A DNA stretch of 64,000 nt from Rhabditophanes sp. KR3021 (GCA_963281155.1 CAUJLY010000006.1:2232001-2296000); one strand, 5' to 3'; numbered from the stretch's first letter, positions 35,899 to 48,895 are shown. Numbers and translations are program-made. The notes: a model not told the origin generated them from the sequence alone.

Positions 35899-38605
35899 AT
35901 GATCAAATATTCCTTAAAAGTATTTTTATTATTACTACATCTAACCACAACTGGTAAGTTTTAATGTGGTTAAATAAATAAATTTGTTGATTAAGTAAAT
36001 TGTCGACAAACTTGTACTGCAGGAGAATTGACATTCATTAAGTCAAAGTCAATCAAAATTGAGAAAGAGCCATCGTCCTCGTTGACGGGAAAAAGCAGAG
36101 CTGAATGTTGGGCTGCGTGCGTTACAGATACATCATGTTCTACCTTTTTTTATAGTCTGAATTCTGGTGTTTGTCAGTTATTTTCAGAAGATGGTTTGGC
36201 CTTTGGTTCTGGTGCTTTGGTGGGTACGGAAAGCGATTTGGATGAGTTTTATCAGTCTTTATGCATATATTCCGAGCGTTTATGCAATGTAACGGCTAGT
36301 TTTGATCGGTATCCTCAAAATATACTAGTAGGTCATTCGGAACATGTGATAACTACTAAGGATGGCCTTCCTGAATGCCTGAAAGTGTGTCTCGAATCAA
36401 GACAACGCTATAACATGGATTGCCGTTCAGTTATGTTCAACAGTCAAAATAATGAATGCATCTTAAATAGAGCAACTAAAGATGACTATCCAGATCTGTT
36501 TAGTAGTAATTTAAATGAAAACACTATAGATTATTTCGAAAATAATTGCTTAGACGGTAATTATCATAAGAAACGTTGTATTTAATTTGTATTTATTTAA
36601 ATTTAGGTACCTGCAACGGAAAGAAGGAAAATTTGTTTTGGATTAAATCTGAGTATTTTGTTCCTTTTAATGATACAAATAATTATGTTATTTATGAAGA
36701 CTCAACGTCTGATCGTTGTTTGCAAGCTTGTAGAGAAAATGAGTTGATGATTGAGGAAGGGTATGAGTGTAGATCATTAATTTATTCATCAAATACCAAA
36801 GAATGTCACTTATCAAGAAAAACTTCTCTCACAACAGACAAAAAGATAAAAAAATCGCAACATACTGGACCTTTAGACCTTTCGGGTCTGGAAACAATGT
36901 CATCTGGCTATTATTTAGAAAAAATCTGTTTAAAAAATAGTGTCAAATGCTTAGAAGATGCATTTGAAGTGGTACCGAATCACTATTTAAATGTAACCGG
37001 AGAAATGATTAATACTTCAAGTCTAAGTACATGTCTGAATGCATGTATGAAATGGTCTCGGACCTGCATTTCAGTATCCTTTTTTAAGCAAACCAATGAA
37101 TGTGTCTTGAATGAAAAGTCTCGATTTTCCCACGGTTCTGCATTCGTAAAATCTATTGATGCTGATTATTATGACAATGTTTGTGAAACTGATCAAACTA
37201 ATAAGCATTTGGTACCACCAAATGCGGTTGATTATTTGAAGGAAGGTGAAATTGAAAGGATTAATAAGTTTACAATATCGCAAAAGGGGAATTCCATGGA
37301 AAACGAAATAATTGATAAATATTTTGAAAAGAGAAAGGGAATTAAAGATTTGGAGCCAGAAATAGTTACTAAGGACGACAAGATTGCATCTTTTACTAGT
37401 CATTCCAAAGCAAACAAGATTCCATCGGATGACATAAAATTAGATGGTCCCCTTGTCACAGAATGCAAATCAAGTGGAATCAAAATTGAGGCTAATTTTT
37501 TGGATAAAACAGAAGGGGTTATGTACATAAAGGATCATTCTAAAAATTGCAAATCCTCTTTTACTAATGCCTTGTCAACAACCTTAAATATTCCTTATCC
37601 CGTTAATGATGAAGTTGATCCTGTGTGCCCGGGATTTGAAGAAACACCAGGTGTGTGGCATTACTTAGTTATTTTGCAGAGAAAGTCAGAAGAAATAGAG
37701 GGAATCGTTAGTTCAATTGGAAGGACATTCAAAATTACGTGCGATTACAGTAAAAGCGTAGAACATAATCAGATTATGTCTTCTGCGACACTAAATTCAC
37801 CCTCTATTGACGACAGGCAATTAATAACTGATAATGATATTGCTAAATTCCATATGGGTTTATACTTACAAAACAAACCAGTGACGACGGTGAGTTTGGG
37901 TGATGAAGTTGAAATTAGATGGGAGATGCAGCATACTACTAAAAAAAGATTGGGATATTCGATAGATGAATGTGTTGCTGAAAGACTTGAAGGTCTTCCA
38001 CCTCAACCACCGCCATTGCAGTTATTTACAAACGGGTAAGTGTTATAAAATCTTTTTTGATGTTAAACAAACTACATACATTTAGATGCCCAGATCCAAA
38101 AGTAAAAGATCATCTTGTGACGCAATCAATTAAACCTATTGAAAATGGTTTTAGTACACTCATAAAAATTTTTAGATTTGAAGGTTCAAGAAAAGTACGC
38201 ATCAGATGTACGATAAACGTTTGTCGTGAGGCTTGTCCCACTGCGATCTGTTTTGAAAATGAAAAAGACAGTAGTTATGTTTCCGTAACTAAAATTAACT
38301 CATCCAAAAATAAAATCAAAAGACACTTAGGTGATAGCATAAACGAAGAAAAAGTGATATCAGGGGTCTTTTCTATAATAGATCAAGAATCCATGCTGCT
38401 ACCTGGTGAAATTGGGATCGCATCTTTCTCAAAGAATGACGCGAACAATTATTTGTGTGTTTCTAAAAATAACTACCTTTTAATACAACTTGTCACCATC
38501 GCTTCCGGATTACAATTTGTTATATGTCTATTTATTGTTATCAAGACTATATTGATAAAAAGAAAATTTATAGCTGCGCCCCCAAAAAATGAACAAAACA
38601 GTTAA
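35899..38605 (+). CDS. PAN-ZP membrane protein, NOAH/NompA-like
   Basis: Exons 35899-35953, 36023-36556, 36607-38035, 38086-38605, phases 1, 1, 2. Signal peptide (YSLKVFLLLLHLTTT), then four PAN/apple domains recognisable by repeated AECWAAC, LPECLKVC, DRCLQAC and STCLNAC helices. A ZP domain follows (from VTECKSSGIKIEANF), with conserved ZP-N and ZP-C cysteines. A furin-type site KIKR follows ZP-C, and the protein ends with a transmembrane helix (TIASGLQFVICLFIVIKTIL) and a short tail. This order is that of NompA of flies and NOAH-1/2 of worms, apical matrix proteins of epidermis and sense organs that are released and polymerise after cleavage. Between the last PAN and ZP there is a charged spacer of about 75 residues. 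Four PAN domains is fewer than I recall for NOAH proteins. Confidence 0.85.
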
Positions 38606-39781
38606 AGTTGTCAGAAACATTTTAGTGATCAAACTAACAATTTAACACGATTACACCCGCTTTACTTTTTTTACCGAACATGTTAGTGTATGATTTACAT
38701 TAAATATCCTTCACTTACCGATCAAGTCAATTCCAATTTACTTTTCTAATAGATACTTATTTTAAATTATTATACTGTCCCTTTTTTGATATCATACAAT
38801 CGTCCTAACTTTAATATAAGGTATTTCTTCAATGTTTAATTGTTTCCTTGTTTTGAAAGTTGAAATCAAGTTTCAAATACAAATTGTAACTCAAGTTTAA
38901 CTGCAATCATCAAGTTTGTAAACTTTCATCGTAAAGTCTAGAAGCTGTATAATATAAACGTATAATTTACACCATATTCGTCATGTGCATTTATTATCAG
39001 AGAAGGTATGACCTATCGTAGAATATAATATATTTGTGATATATACCCATTTCAGTTGATCATTAAATTCTATGTTATAAAATTTTTGTCGATCATGCAT
39101 ATTCTTTTTTCTACAATTTATAATAAGAATTTTTTGTGAGCGATAAAAGTTATGTAATTTTATGTTTGATCATATTTATTTTAATCAAATGGTGGTATTG
39201 ACATTTTATTATACCCATTGTTTAAAAACAACGCTTCTAAGGAAGATGAAAGAGTGATGCATGTTTAATCATTCTTTCTTTAACTTTCTTAGTTCATTTA
39301 CCATTTTTGCTGATAATGCCTTTCAGTTTAACTCTTAAATTACATTCTTATCAGTACACGGTTTGGATCGTTCTTGATACTCAGTTGCATCTGTTAAATA
39401 TTGTAAAAGTATAACGTAAAGGTCATATTGGTATATTTTTTAAGCATTAATTTGACACAGATATAATCTTCGCAATGTACTCGATTAATAATAATTTATC
39501 TCCATCAAATATATGTTTGAATTACTAATATTCAACATTAATCGTTAAACTTTTAAATTAACAAAATAAGTTTTACTTACGGTTAGATAATTTATGGCTC
39601 TTTATCTTTTGTTATGTAACGACTTAACTTTATATCGCATATCACATTCTACTTCTTACAACTTTGTAAACATATACAGCGTCTCATCTCTACTTAAAAA
39701 ACTATTTACAATTTTAATTTCAGTTGACTGTCACTTAAATAACTCATTTTATATTTCGAAAATAAGCAGACTATTATTGAA
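38606..39781. other. Intergenic upstream of the second nuclear receptor
   Basis: 1.2 kb, AT-rich, no gene found. It contains the promoter of the nuclear receptor that starts at 39782. Confidence 0.4.
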
Positions 39782-41415
39782 ATGGCATCAGGAGCAAGAC
39801 CACCAAGCAACCAGCGTTCTGAATCTGTTTCTACTAAATCAAAACCTCGTAACATAGATGGAGAGGGGAATAGTGATCAAATTAATGTTTTCAATTCTTT
39901 CTCTCAAAATGTACAACACGATTTTGTAGGTTTATTTGTAATGAGTTTTGAAATTATAATATGTGGGTATATTTTAGTGTGTCGTATGCGGAGAACGTGC
40001 ATGTAGCCACTTTTACTATGGCGTTGCGTCTTGTCATGGATGTAAGGTTGGTATTTTGAATGTGTGTTAAGCTGTATCATAAACTTGCATCTTTTTAGTG
40101 CTTCTTCTGGCGTACAGTAAAAACTGGAGCTGTTTACACTTGTCGTTACGACAAAAAATGTAATATCAGTACACGCGGCCGCAATATCTGCAGATATTGT
40201 CGCTTTGATCGCTGTTTGGCTGTTGGCATGCAAAAGGATGGTATGTAGTTGATATAATTGATCTCTTATAATGCTGCTTTTAGCTGTTAGGCTATCTAAA
40301 AAAAAGTTGGCAACTAAAGATAAGAAAAGCAGCGAAAATCATATGGATGAGATTCAAGAGCCAAAAATCAAGATGGAATCAAATCCATTTTCTCTCTACA
40401 AAGATTCATATGCCGAATCTGATGGAGAGAAAACATACTACGGAGGGGAAATCAAGATTCAGGAAAAGGAAGACGATTCAAAGTACTTGGAAACATTGTT
40501 GAAAGTGCACCAGGCAATAACGTATGGTGGTGACCTTGACGAAACCAAAGAAATGAACACATTGTTATCGATGAAGAATGTTTTTGACTATCCCCATCTT
40601 CTTCAAACATATCGTCAAAAGGTTGACTATCGAGTGAAGCTTCAAATCGCGGGTACCGAAGAAATAAACTTTTGTGCTCGTAAAATGCTAACCATCGCCA
40701 TCGACTGGATCCAAAGAATAAGTCCCAACCAAAAGACACACAATATAGACAACGCCATAAAAATTTTAAGAAACTCGTTTTCATCTCTAACAATACTTGA
40801 CATCGTCTACAACTCAACCAAGGTAACAAAGGATGAAAATCTTTTATGCTTGCCTAATGGAATAACTTTATTGAAAAATGAAGCTCTCGCACCAAATATC
40901 CTCTTTAATAATGACATAGTTAGTGGGATGCTTGAAAATTTGGCTCCTTTAATCCAGCAATTAAATATTTCGGAAACTGAATTTGTCATTCTCAAGGGAC
41001 TGATTGTTTATCAAACGTTCACCAAGGGAATAAACAAGGAAACAGCAAAACTAATGGAATGCTACAAGGAAAAACTTCAAAACTTATTGTACAATGAGTG
41101 TCGCTACGAAGAAAGTGATCCTATGAAAGTAGCTACAAGATTCGCATCTTTGTTGTCAATCTTTCCAACCATCTCTCTCTTAGCAAGAGACATAATAGAT
41201 CACATTAAAATATACCAATCGTTTGGTGTTCATACTCCTGATATATTATTCATTGAACTATTCGGAGATATTTTTTCCATGCCCACTAAGAATGTTGTAA
41301 AAACTAAATTTATGGAAACGTAAGCATACAGTTTTTACTATTTATTAATAATAAAATGATTCATTTTAGTTCTCATAACGTTAATGTTTCGCAAGTTGAG
41401 ATCGGAGTAAGTTGA
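39782..41415 (+). CDS. Nuclear hormone receptor with possible stop-codon readthrough
   Basis: Exons 39782-39910, 39978-40046, 40099-40240, 40284-41319, 41370-41415; phases agree. A 43-residue Ser/Pro/Asn-rich N-terminus precedes a C4 DNA-binding domain: CVVCGERACSHFYYGVASC, then P-box CHGCKCFFWR, then a second finger ending CRYCRFDRCLAVGMQKD. The Trp in FFWR is unusual, since most receptors have FFRR. A hinge and a ligand-binding domain of about 300 residues follow. The last exon ends at TGA (41413-41415), but the frame continues open to TAA at 41632-41634. Confidence 0.85.
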
Positions 41416-41634
41416 CTAGAGACGCCAGCTTATTCGGTACCAATTTCCCTAACACCGTCGCCACCAACAAATTGGAACCACAGTGAGCAGTATACAAATT
41501 TTATACCTCATCACCATACTTACTCTTATTCAACTGATCCTAAATACAACAACTATTACACACCCAATTCCATCGTCAACCCTAATTTCAACCATCCAAC
41601 TCCCTACATACCTTACACATATGAAAATTACTAA
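41416..41634 (+). CDS. In-frame C-terminal extension after UGA-CUAG (candidate readthrough)
   Basis: Immediately after the TGA the frame runs 72 codons to TAA. The extension is rich in Tyr, Asn, Pro, Ser and His (for example HHHTYSYSTDPKYNNYY) and ends PYIPYTYENY. The bases after the stop are CTAG, giving UGA-CUAG, the context known for efficient readthrough in mammalian genes such as OPRL1 and AQP4. The stop also lies just after a donor-like GTAAGT (41407), so unrecognised splicing or a sequence error are alternatives, though I found no acceptor that gives a normal-sized intron and this frame. Confidence 0.45.
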   Translation, partial: LETPAYSVPISLTPSPPTNWNHSEQYTNFIPHHHTYSYSTDPKYNNYYTPNSIVNPNFNHPTPYIPYTYENY

Positions 41635-43091
41635 AGGAACTAATTAACAACAAATGCTATAATCTTTATTAGACATTATTGTGTAGCATTTATTTTTTTG
41701 GATTACATAAAATATTTACACTATCTTATAAATAAAATATTTGGCAATTTGTTGTTATGCACTTTTTACACCAATATAGTAACAGAATGACATCATCAAT
41801 AATCGGCAGAAATCATTAAACCACTTGTTTAATTAATGAGAGCAATGGGATCATTTTATTACTCATAAATTGACCAAACACATAACGTTATTAAGTACCT
41901 AATATACTCTTTAACATGAATCCAGATGGGTGGAGAGCACATTGCGACCGAAAGATCAACAACATATTGGTTACTTTTAATTAACTACATGCATAATCTA
42001 TTGTTTTGTACCAACTAAAGTCTGCTCTATCTTTCACATTATAGTATTGACGTAAATCAGATGTTTTAATGATTACAGTTACCAAATATGGGCAATGGAG
42101 AAACATTTTATGTGCAGGTTTGTGAAAATTAACAATCATACATACATCATTTACACTTTTAGTTGAAAGAAAGAACCGAGATATTGATGACATTGGTTGA
42201 GATGATCTCTGCAAGCGATACTATTAAATCTATTTAGAGAATATGTACCTTACGAATGCCATTACTTTAATTTATGACCACTACCATAAATCAAACTCTC
42301 AAACAAGACCTTTGTGAAGGAAGGCTGACAGAAGATCAAAGGAGGTATTAATTCGTTGATTAAAAACTGAGTTACAAGTTAGCAAAGATTCTTACTGTTT
42401 ATTAGCTTTTAAATTTCAATGAAAGAGGAGGTCTCCAAGGTTATTAACACATTTAATTGCTAAATTTACATCACTCTATTTTTTTACTTGCCATATTTAA
42501 AGTAATTAGGCATAAAGTACCATTACACTATCGTTATTAAATTCGTTCTCAGGCACTTGTCTAAAGAAACAAGATCAAAGATTACTTTCATAAACCATTG
42601 CCCTTTCAATGATCAGATTAATTTTTTAAATTCATACCATAAATCATATCATCAGCTACACCGAACTTACTAAATTCACCAATTAATCAAAATAGCAATC
42701 CATCATCTTTTCACAAATGCTTTTCCTAATCAAATAAATATTCCACTGTGACGCAAATTATGAATATTCAACCTTCACAACTACTTCATGAGATTTTCCT
42801 AATATTTAATTTATGATTAAAAAACAATACCATAAAATCAAGCAACATTGATATTTGTTTTGTTCTGTTTAAATTTAAACATATAAACAAAAACAGGAAG
42901 TCATTAATGATTTACAAATATTTATTTTAAACATAGCATTATAATTGGGTAATAAGAATAAGTCCTTACTCGACACGCAAAAGTACAAAAAATACATAAA
43001 AATATATGATCGAATTGTCAAACACCAAAATCATCTTCGATACATGTTAAACTGTTGGTAATGAATACAAATAATAGCACATAGAAAGTGC
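41635..43091. other. Convergent intergenic spacer
   Basis: 1.5 kb between the nuclear receptor and elongin A 3' ends. No gene seen; a 77-codon minus-strand frame at 42214-41981 lacks any domain. Confidence 0.4.
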
Positions 43092-44842
43092 TTATTTTTT
43101 GTATCTGTTTCCAAAAGCTCTTTTGACTTTGTCCATAAGAAATCCTACTTTTGGTCCAGTACCTTTGGGAGCGGAGTTTCTAGTTCTAGAGCTCCCAGCA
43201 GCTGAACCAAAGGTATCGCGAGGCCTCCCTCCAAATCCACTGCTATTGTTTCCGAATTTAGCTCCCCCGTGTGCTCCAAGTCCTTTTAATTCAATAACCT
43301 CTGTTTTTCTAACCGGGGCAGAGTTTTGAACCTTCCGAGCCAAGATTTTTTGAGCCAAATCGTCAGCCGCGTCTTCCTCATCTTTCAAACTTCTATAGTA
43401 AGTTTGCTTCCAGCTTTCTCTCTTTTGATGCCTGAAGAATTCTGGCTTTTCATTGCAAATTCTTTTCCAGACTGCATCCAAGCTCTTCTTCGTATAATCA
43501 TCATTGTACTTTTCTAGTCTCACCAAATCCTCTGGCACAGCTTTTTCAAATAGTGGTTCAATAACAACAAATGGAATGTTTGTTATATCCACAAGAGCTG
43601 TAAAGCAACAATTAAATTATAAGTGCTTTAAGCGATAACTTACATTTCATATTCTTCTTAATAGCAATTGTGCACAGATCTAGCAATTTAGGAAATTTAC
43701 CATTAACTCTTTTTCCGAAATTCTTAGGTTTGCCAGCATACATGGCTGTCTTGTCTTTAATACTCAAGATAACGAAACCATCTGAATTATGTCTAGCCAA
43801 TTTCAGAACCTCCTCAGAAACAGGAGTGCTCTTCTGAGCAGTAACCGGGTTCAAGAACTTCCGTGATTCTTGCTTTTCGGTTGGCTTGACACGATCTCTT
43901 AGAATCTCAGCAGTGGTTCTGGATACTTTGGAAGCTTCTCTTTGAGAGACGAATTTGGGCTTAGCAATGACCGGAGTAATCTTAAGCGCTTCTTCTTGCG
44001 ATTTTTGTTTGCGTGCTTTGTTCATGGCGATAGCATAATGATCAACATATGGCTTTGAGGGGGATTCAGTTTTAGGGGGGTTGGTTCTCGCGGCAGATTG
44101 TGGCGAACGAGCTTTAGGTGCAGCTGAAGGATGCGTAGACTTAAGCCTACACTCATCTGTTCTTCTTCTTGAAGTGTCGGCTCTTTGCCTATAGTTGATA
44201 TCCTCATTTTGTATACAACTTCCATTTTCCTCTCTATGCCGCTTGTACGAATTCTCTTCTCTTCTAGCCTTTGGCTCCTCTACAATCCTCCTCTTTTGAG
44301 GTGGAGATCTTGAGCGACGATGGTGGCTGTATCTCGAACTTTCTTCAACATCCTCCCTCTCACTTTCTCTTGCAGCTTCAGCTTTGCGTTTCAACTCTTT
44401 TTCCTTAGCTTGCGTGTCTAAAACCATTTCTCTCCATTTATCAAGAGTTTCTTTTCCCGCATTTTGAACATCTCCTTCCTGTCTATCGGTCCATTTTTTC
44501 AAGAACTTGCCAATCTTGGTTTTCAAGATGAGATGTGTATTAATCGGCAACTTCGACAACTTTTCCAGATAAAAATCTTTCTAAGAGCAATTATTAATGT
44601 AGTCAATTTACGAAGAACAAATATTAATTTACAGAATCCTTTTTAATATATTTTAAAAGTAAATGCTTATTAATTGAACAGCAAACTAACTAGATTTAAC
44701 CATTTACTTTTAAGTCGCATTAAAAAAAGATTCTGCGTATTTGTTTGAGATTGATTCTTACATCAAGAGTTGCCTCATCAGCCAAAAGTTCTTTGTATTT
44801 ATGAATCTTACGTTCAACTTTTGATTCAGTGTCGGGGTCCAT
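43092..44842 (-). CDS. Elongin A (TFIIS N-terminal domain, BC box)
   Basis: Exons 44842-44762, 44580-43644, 43597-43092; joins in phase 0 and phase 1; about 507 residues. The first 90 residues form a TFIIS N-terminal (LW) domain: LPINTHLILKTKIGKFLKKW, then ETLDKWREMV. The middle is an Arg/Ser/Lys-rich unstructured region. The C-terminal third has a BC box (FPKLLDLCTIAI) that binds elongin C, then the conserved elongin A region (ITNIPFVVIEPLFEKA, then WKRICNEKPEF and WKQTYY). Elongin A raises the elongation rate of RNA polymerase II and acts as a substrate receptor of a cullin ubiquitin ligase. It ends in a basic tail. Confidence 0.9.
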
Positions 44843-46579
44843 TTTTAGTAATTAATGAATTAATAAAAAGCCCTAAAATAAATGTCATACCTTGATATTG
44901 ATGAAATAGTAATATAAATAATCGTGACGTATGTTCTATCCATCAAGTGCATTTGTTAACAAAGTAAATAAAATATTATAAATTACCATTTGGTGTCTGT
45001 TGTAAGTTAAAAAAGTAAATGCCACTTTATCCAGCAGAATAATGAAGAAAATTACTAAAATTACAAATAATCAGTAAGCGTTATTAATCAACAGCAGTGT
45101 TCAAAACAATAATGGTCCTCTGAATACATGTTTAAGATATGTGTCGCAGCGACTATATTTATTACATTTTACTTAACAACGCGATACTAAAAAAGTTTAT
45201 AAGTTGCTTAGACAAAGAAGATCTTTCAAAAATTAAAGTGAAATTGATTGTACATCATTTTTTATTAATTGCATTCTTTAATAATCGTTTAACAAATTCA
45301 GAGATATTTTATTATTCGATCATCAAGTGGTCAACTGTAAAAGTGACACGTTGTGTTTGTTTAGATTTCAGACATTTAAGGGATAATATTATTTATAAAG
45401 TCATGGAAAAATTGAAAAGCGTAAATAATTATATGGCTTCATCAGGAAAAATAGCTTTAGAAATAGTAAATGAAATAACTAAGCAGAAACTATTATATCT
45501 TTACAATAAAATACCGAATCAATAGTTAATACGAAAATTGTACTCCATTAACTTCACACCAATGCTACTCTCCGTAATTAAACGCTTTAAAATATGGCAT
45601 ATAGACTTATATGGCTGAGTTGGATCTAAAAAACAAATCTCTCTTAAACAACCTCATCTAAAGACTAAGAACGAATTTCTTGTCGACTAAATAAATAAAA
45701 CCCTAGGCGTCTATCAATGAAACTAAACGATCGTGTTGTCTATTCTTATTCCACACAACTATCACCATGCATTATAACAACAATAAAAACAATTGGGAAT
45801 ATAGTCAATCAACTTCCAAATGTTAAAATAATTATACTTAAACTAATTAATAAAATCCTCACAAATTAAGGCAGGATAAGTATTTTTGCGAATTAAAGTA
45901 AATGAATTATTTTACTAAGCACAAATGATCACAGACTGAAAGAGTGTGTAAGCTTGAGATAAATTATAAAAATAAATGTCATCATCGGCTTTTACGTATG
46001 ATGAATAAAAAAATGACTAGTCTAGGAAACAATATATTAGATCCAATTCCATGCCAATGACATTCCTTACTAAAGACTGCATTTAATTAAAAGCACTATA
46101 GTTTGTTCATGCCATCTACACACCAAACAAAATAAGTGATTTGCCAAAAAAGACTTTAAAATTGTAGAAATGATTTTTGTGACCTAATCTAATGAATTAG
46201 ATTGTGACAACAGCTGACATAAAGGAAAGAAACAATCTAAATTAAATGCAACTCGAGAAAAATCTATGCTATATAATCTAGCTATAGTCGCAAATGGAAT
46301 GTCGTCAATTGCTTTTTATTATTAGTAATTGCTTGGAATTATGGGAAATACCCAGGTTACAGTTACTTAGAGATAAAACTTTGCTAGTTGTCATTTGGAA
46401 AAACTTAAAAAAGAACGCTCATTGAATGTACTCAAACCAACTGAGTATCAATTCTTATAAACAAATATTATATTTCTACCATCAGTCTATCTTTATATTT
46501 CAACAATGTTACACATGAAAGCAAAAATAAATAACCCAGTCAATCCATTTTTTATAAAACATTTATTAGGTACATTAAA
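44843..46579. other. Spacer upstream of elongin A and downstream of the channel gene
   Basis: 1.7 kb, AT-rich. Apart from the weak frame at 45139-45525 I see no feature. Confidence 0.4.
45139..45525 (+). CDS. Unsupported 128-codon open frame, hypothetical
   Basis: A single frame beginning MCRSDYIYYILLNNAILKKF, rich in Leu, Ile and Lys, with no signal peptide, domain or repeat that I recognise. It lies in the divergent space between elongin A and the channel gene. Length is somewhat above chance for AT-rich DNA, but there is no splice or homology support, so it may be spurious or a gene remnant. Confidence 0.2.
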   Translation: MCRSDYIYYILLNNAILKKFISCLDKEDLSKIKVKLIVHHFLLIAFFNNRLTNSEIFYYSIIKWSTVKVTRCVCLDFRHLRDNIIYKVMEKLKSVNNYMASSGKIALEIVNEITKQKLLYLYNKIPNQ

Positions 46580-47916
46580 TTAAAAAATAAATACAACAGC
46601 TATAACAAATACATAAATCAAGGTAATTATGACAAAAACAAATAAGTTCAAGGTATGAGCAATTTTAGAATACTCACCCTCATTTGACCCTTCATTTTCT
46701 TTGTTACTTTGATTGATTGGGATGAAGCGATCTAAGGTGTCACATAATAAAGTAAGTTGATGAGGTGGTGGAACTCGGCTGGTAGAGAAGGCAATCTTGC
46801 GAAGAACTAAGCTTAATACAAATAAAAATCCTGTCGCACATAAATTGAAGCCGGCATATTTTACTAAAACTTAGTATTAGGATAACTATTCGTTAACTTA
46901 CATATTTCTGGTACTGACGACGTATAACTTGGGAGTCTCGAATTGATAAGCATCATGGATAAAATTTGAGATACCATTGAAAAAGCTAACAAGGAAACTT
47001 GAGTATGTGATAATTGGAACAAAACTGCGCAAATCGTCATAACAGTCGTAACCAAAGCGGGAATTAGAATTTCAGTCGTGTAATAGACGGCATTTCTTCT
47101 CATTCCAATGCAAAGTTGGCAATTGTTTGTTTCAATATCAAATGGATCTTTTTTCCAATCCCCAAGAACTGAAACTACATATTTGGAATCAGTGACAGAT
47201 AAATCTTCAATTGTCCATCCAGCGACATGAACTTCTCCCAATTCAGCTCTTTGCTTGCTAGCTAATTCGGGTGAAACAGAAAATCTTACAGAAAAGTATC
47301 TTTTATCGTCAAATTTGTAACAAATTCTTTGATAATCATTTGGATATTCTTCATAGACAAAGTTAAACGGAACAGCAAAATTGAAATCAGTCCACATGTA
47401 AACTTGCCCTGTATAATTAGCAGCTAAAACTTTGGAAGTAATAGTTCCCGGACTATTAGAAAGACCATTAATTTGAATTAATTGGGGTGTAAATATTTGG
47501 AGCCAATAAAAATTCAGCCACGAAACACCCCACTGATCTTTGTTCCAGGCTACTTTGCTATCATTCCAACTGAAAACCATACGACCGAATACTTTAACTA
47601 CCTGTTTTGCTTCATCCATTTCAACGTGATTTAGACGCAAACTTTCAACATGGACGTTTCTAGTGGAGTTAGTTGTCTCGTTTGTGTAGGTTTGAGCTAA
47701 GTAAGTACGTAACTCCCAACCTCTATTGCCGCAATTCGAACAAGACTTTCTGCAATTGCTCATCATCCAAATAGAATTAGCTTGGCATTCACCTTGACTA
47801 GCCCAGATAGTGCATTTGGTATCTGAATCCACACAAGCAGTAGCGGTAGACGTTTCCTGAGTCAATACGAATGCGCAAAAGATTAGTTGAATTAACAAAT
47901 ATCTTAAAATTGTCAT
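46580..47916 (-). CDS. ShKT domain fused to a Cys-loop-superfamily channel subunit lacking the first loop cysteine
   Basis: Exons 47916-46902 and 46863-46580, phase 1, 432 residues. A signal peptide (YLLIQLIFCAFVLTQ) is followed by a full ShKT domain: ACVDSDTKCTIWASQGEC, then NCRKSCSNC. Residues from about 65 on form a pentameric ligand-gated channel extracellular domain (NKDQWGVSWLNFYWLQ). Where the Cys-loop should be, the sequence is NFVYEEYPNDYQRIC: the second Cys is present but the first is Asn. M1 is well conserved (RRNAVYYTTEILIPALVTT), and M2-M3 are recognisable. The loop between M3 and M4 is short, and M4 is NLFVFVIITLIYVFVIAVVF. It resembles divergent nematode receptors such as CUP-4; that link is from memory. 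It may not form a normal gated pore. Confidence 0.8.
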
Positions 47917-48895
47917 CTAAAATAACACAAAAATAAATCAAAATATGAACACAATTGATACATTTACAAAATAAATATTTAAATATAGAATAACTTTTAA
48001 TTAGAATAGTCAATCTTTTAAATAAAGATGATATAATAAGTCGAAAATGTTTGTGGTTATGTAAATTTTCAATTTCATTTATTATTTGCCTTGTAATAAC
48101 CTATTTAGAATCAAATGAAAGAGACGACAACTATTAATTGTTCTTTTTTAATCTTCCAGGAAGAAGGTGTATATAGCAATTAGAACACATATGTTTTGGA
48201 TTGTAAGTTTATTTGTAGTGATGTGGGAAATGGGATAATTCAAATGACGATATACTAATTCTTTCTCTTTCTATTATCTGGTCATCTTTTGTATGAAGGC
48301 AATTGTTGGATGTGTGGAGATGAAAACTTTGTCATATTCTTTTTTAGAACAAGCGGTGTAGGCATGTCATTAGATCATCTTATTTCTAGTCTTTTAATGA
48401 CTAATTACATTTTAATTTAATCTTATCCAAATACACAATACTATTATTCTTTGTTCAAATTACATCATCATAAACACGATTTCTTAATTTGTTATAATAT
48501 TCACTTCAAAATTTCCATTCATTCTAAAACAATATCGCTAAAAGTTTATTCACAAAATCCTTCAAGTACACTTAATTAGACACAATATTAATTTACAAAA
48601 ATAATCTAGATTAAATCAGCAAAAAATACGTGCAAGCAAATATATAAAAAGAACAATTATTTCTAGTTAATAAATTTATTTGTGAATAATGACACTTTAT
48701 CAAATAATTACCATAATAAATTTTATTTGGGCACGTATTTTATATAGAAATTTGTTTCAGTTTTTTGGATGTTGTCTTTTTCTTATACATTGATATACTT
48801 TGTTAAACATGAATAGTTGAACTAGTTTGATAATTGAGGAAAAAGAAATGTAAAATATGATATGGGGATTAAAAATATGTAGGGTAAGGTAAAGG
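47917..48895. other. Intergenic upstream of the channel gene, downstream of EPS8
   Basis: About 1 kb, AT-rich; contains the channel promoter and the EPS8 3' end. No gene found. Confidence 0.4.

Noticed and set aside
41407..41421. A 15-base GTAAGTTGACTAGAG that looks like an ultra-short intron and would remove the TGA
   Set aside because: Introns here are 39 bases or longer; I know of no 15-base spliceosomal introns in animals. Kept only as a caveat to the readthrough finding.
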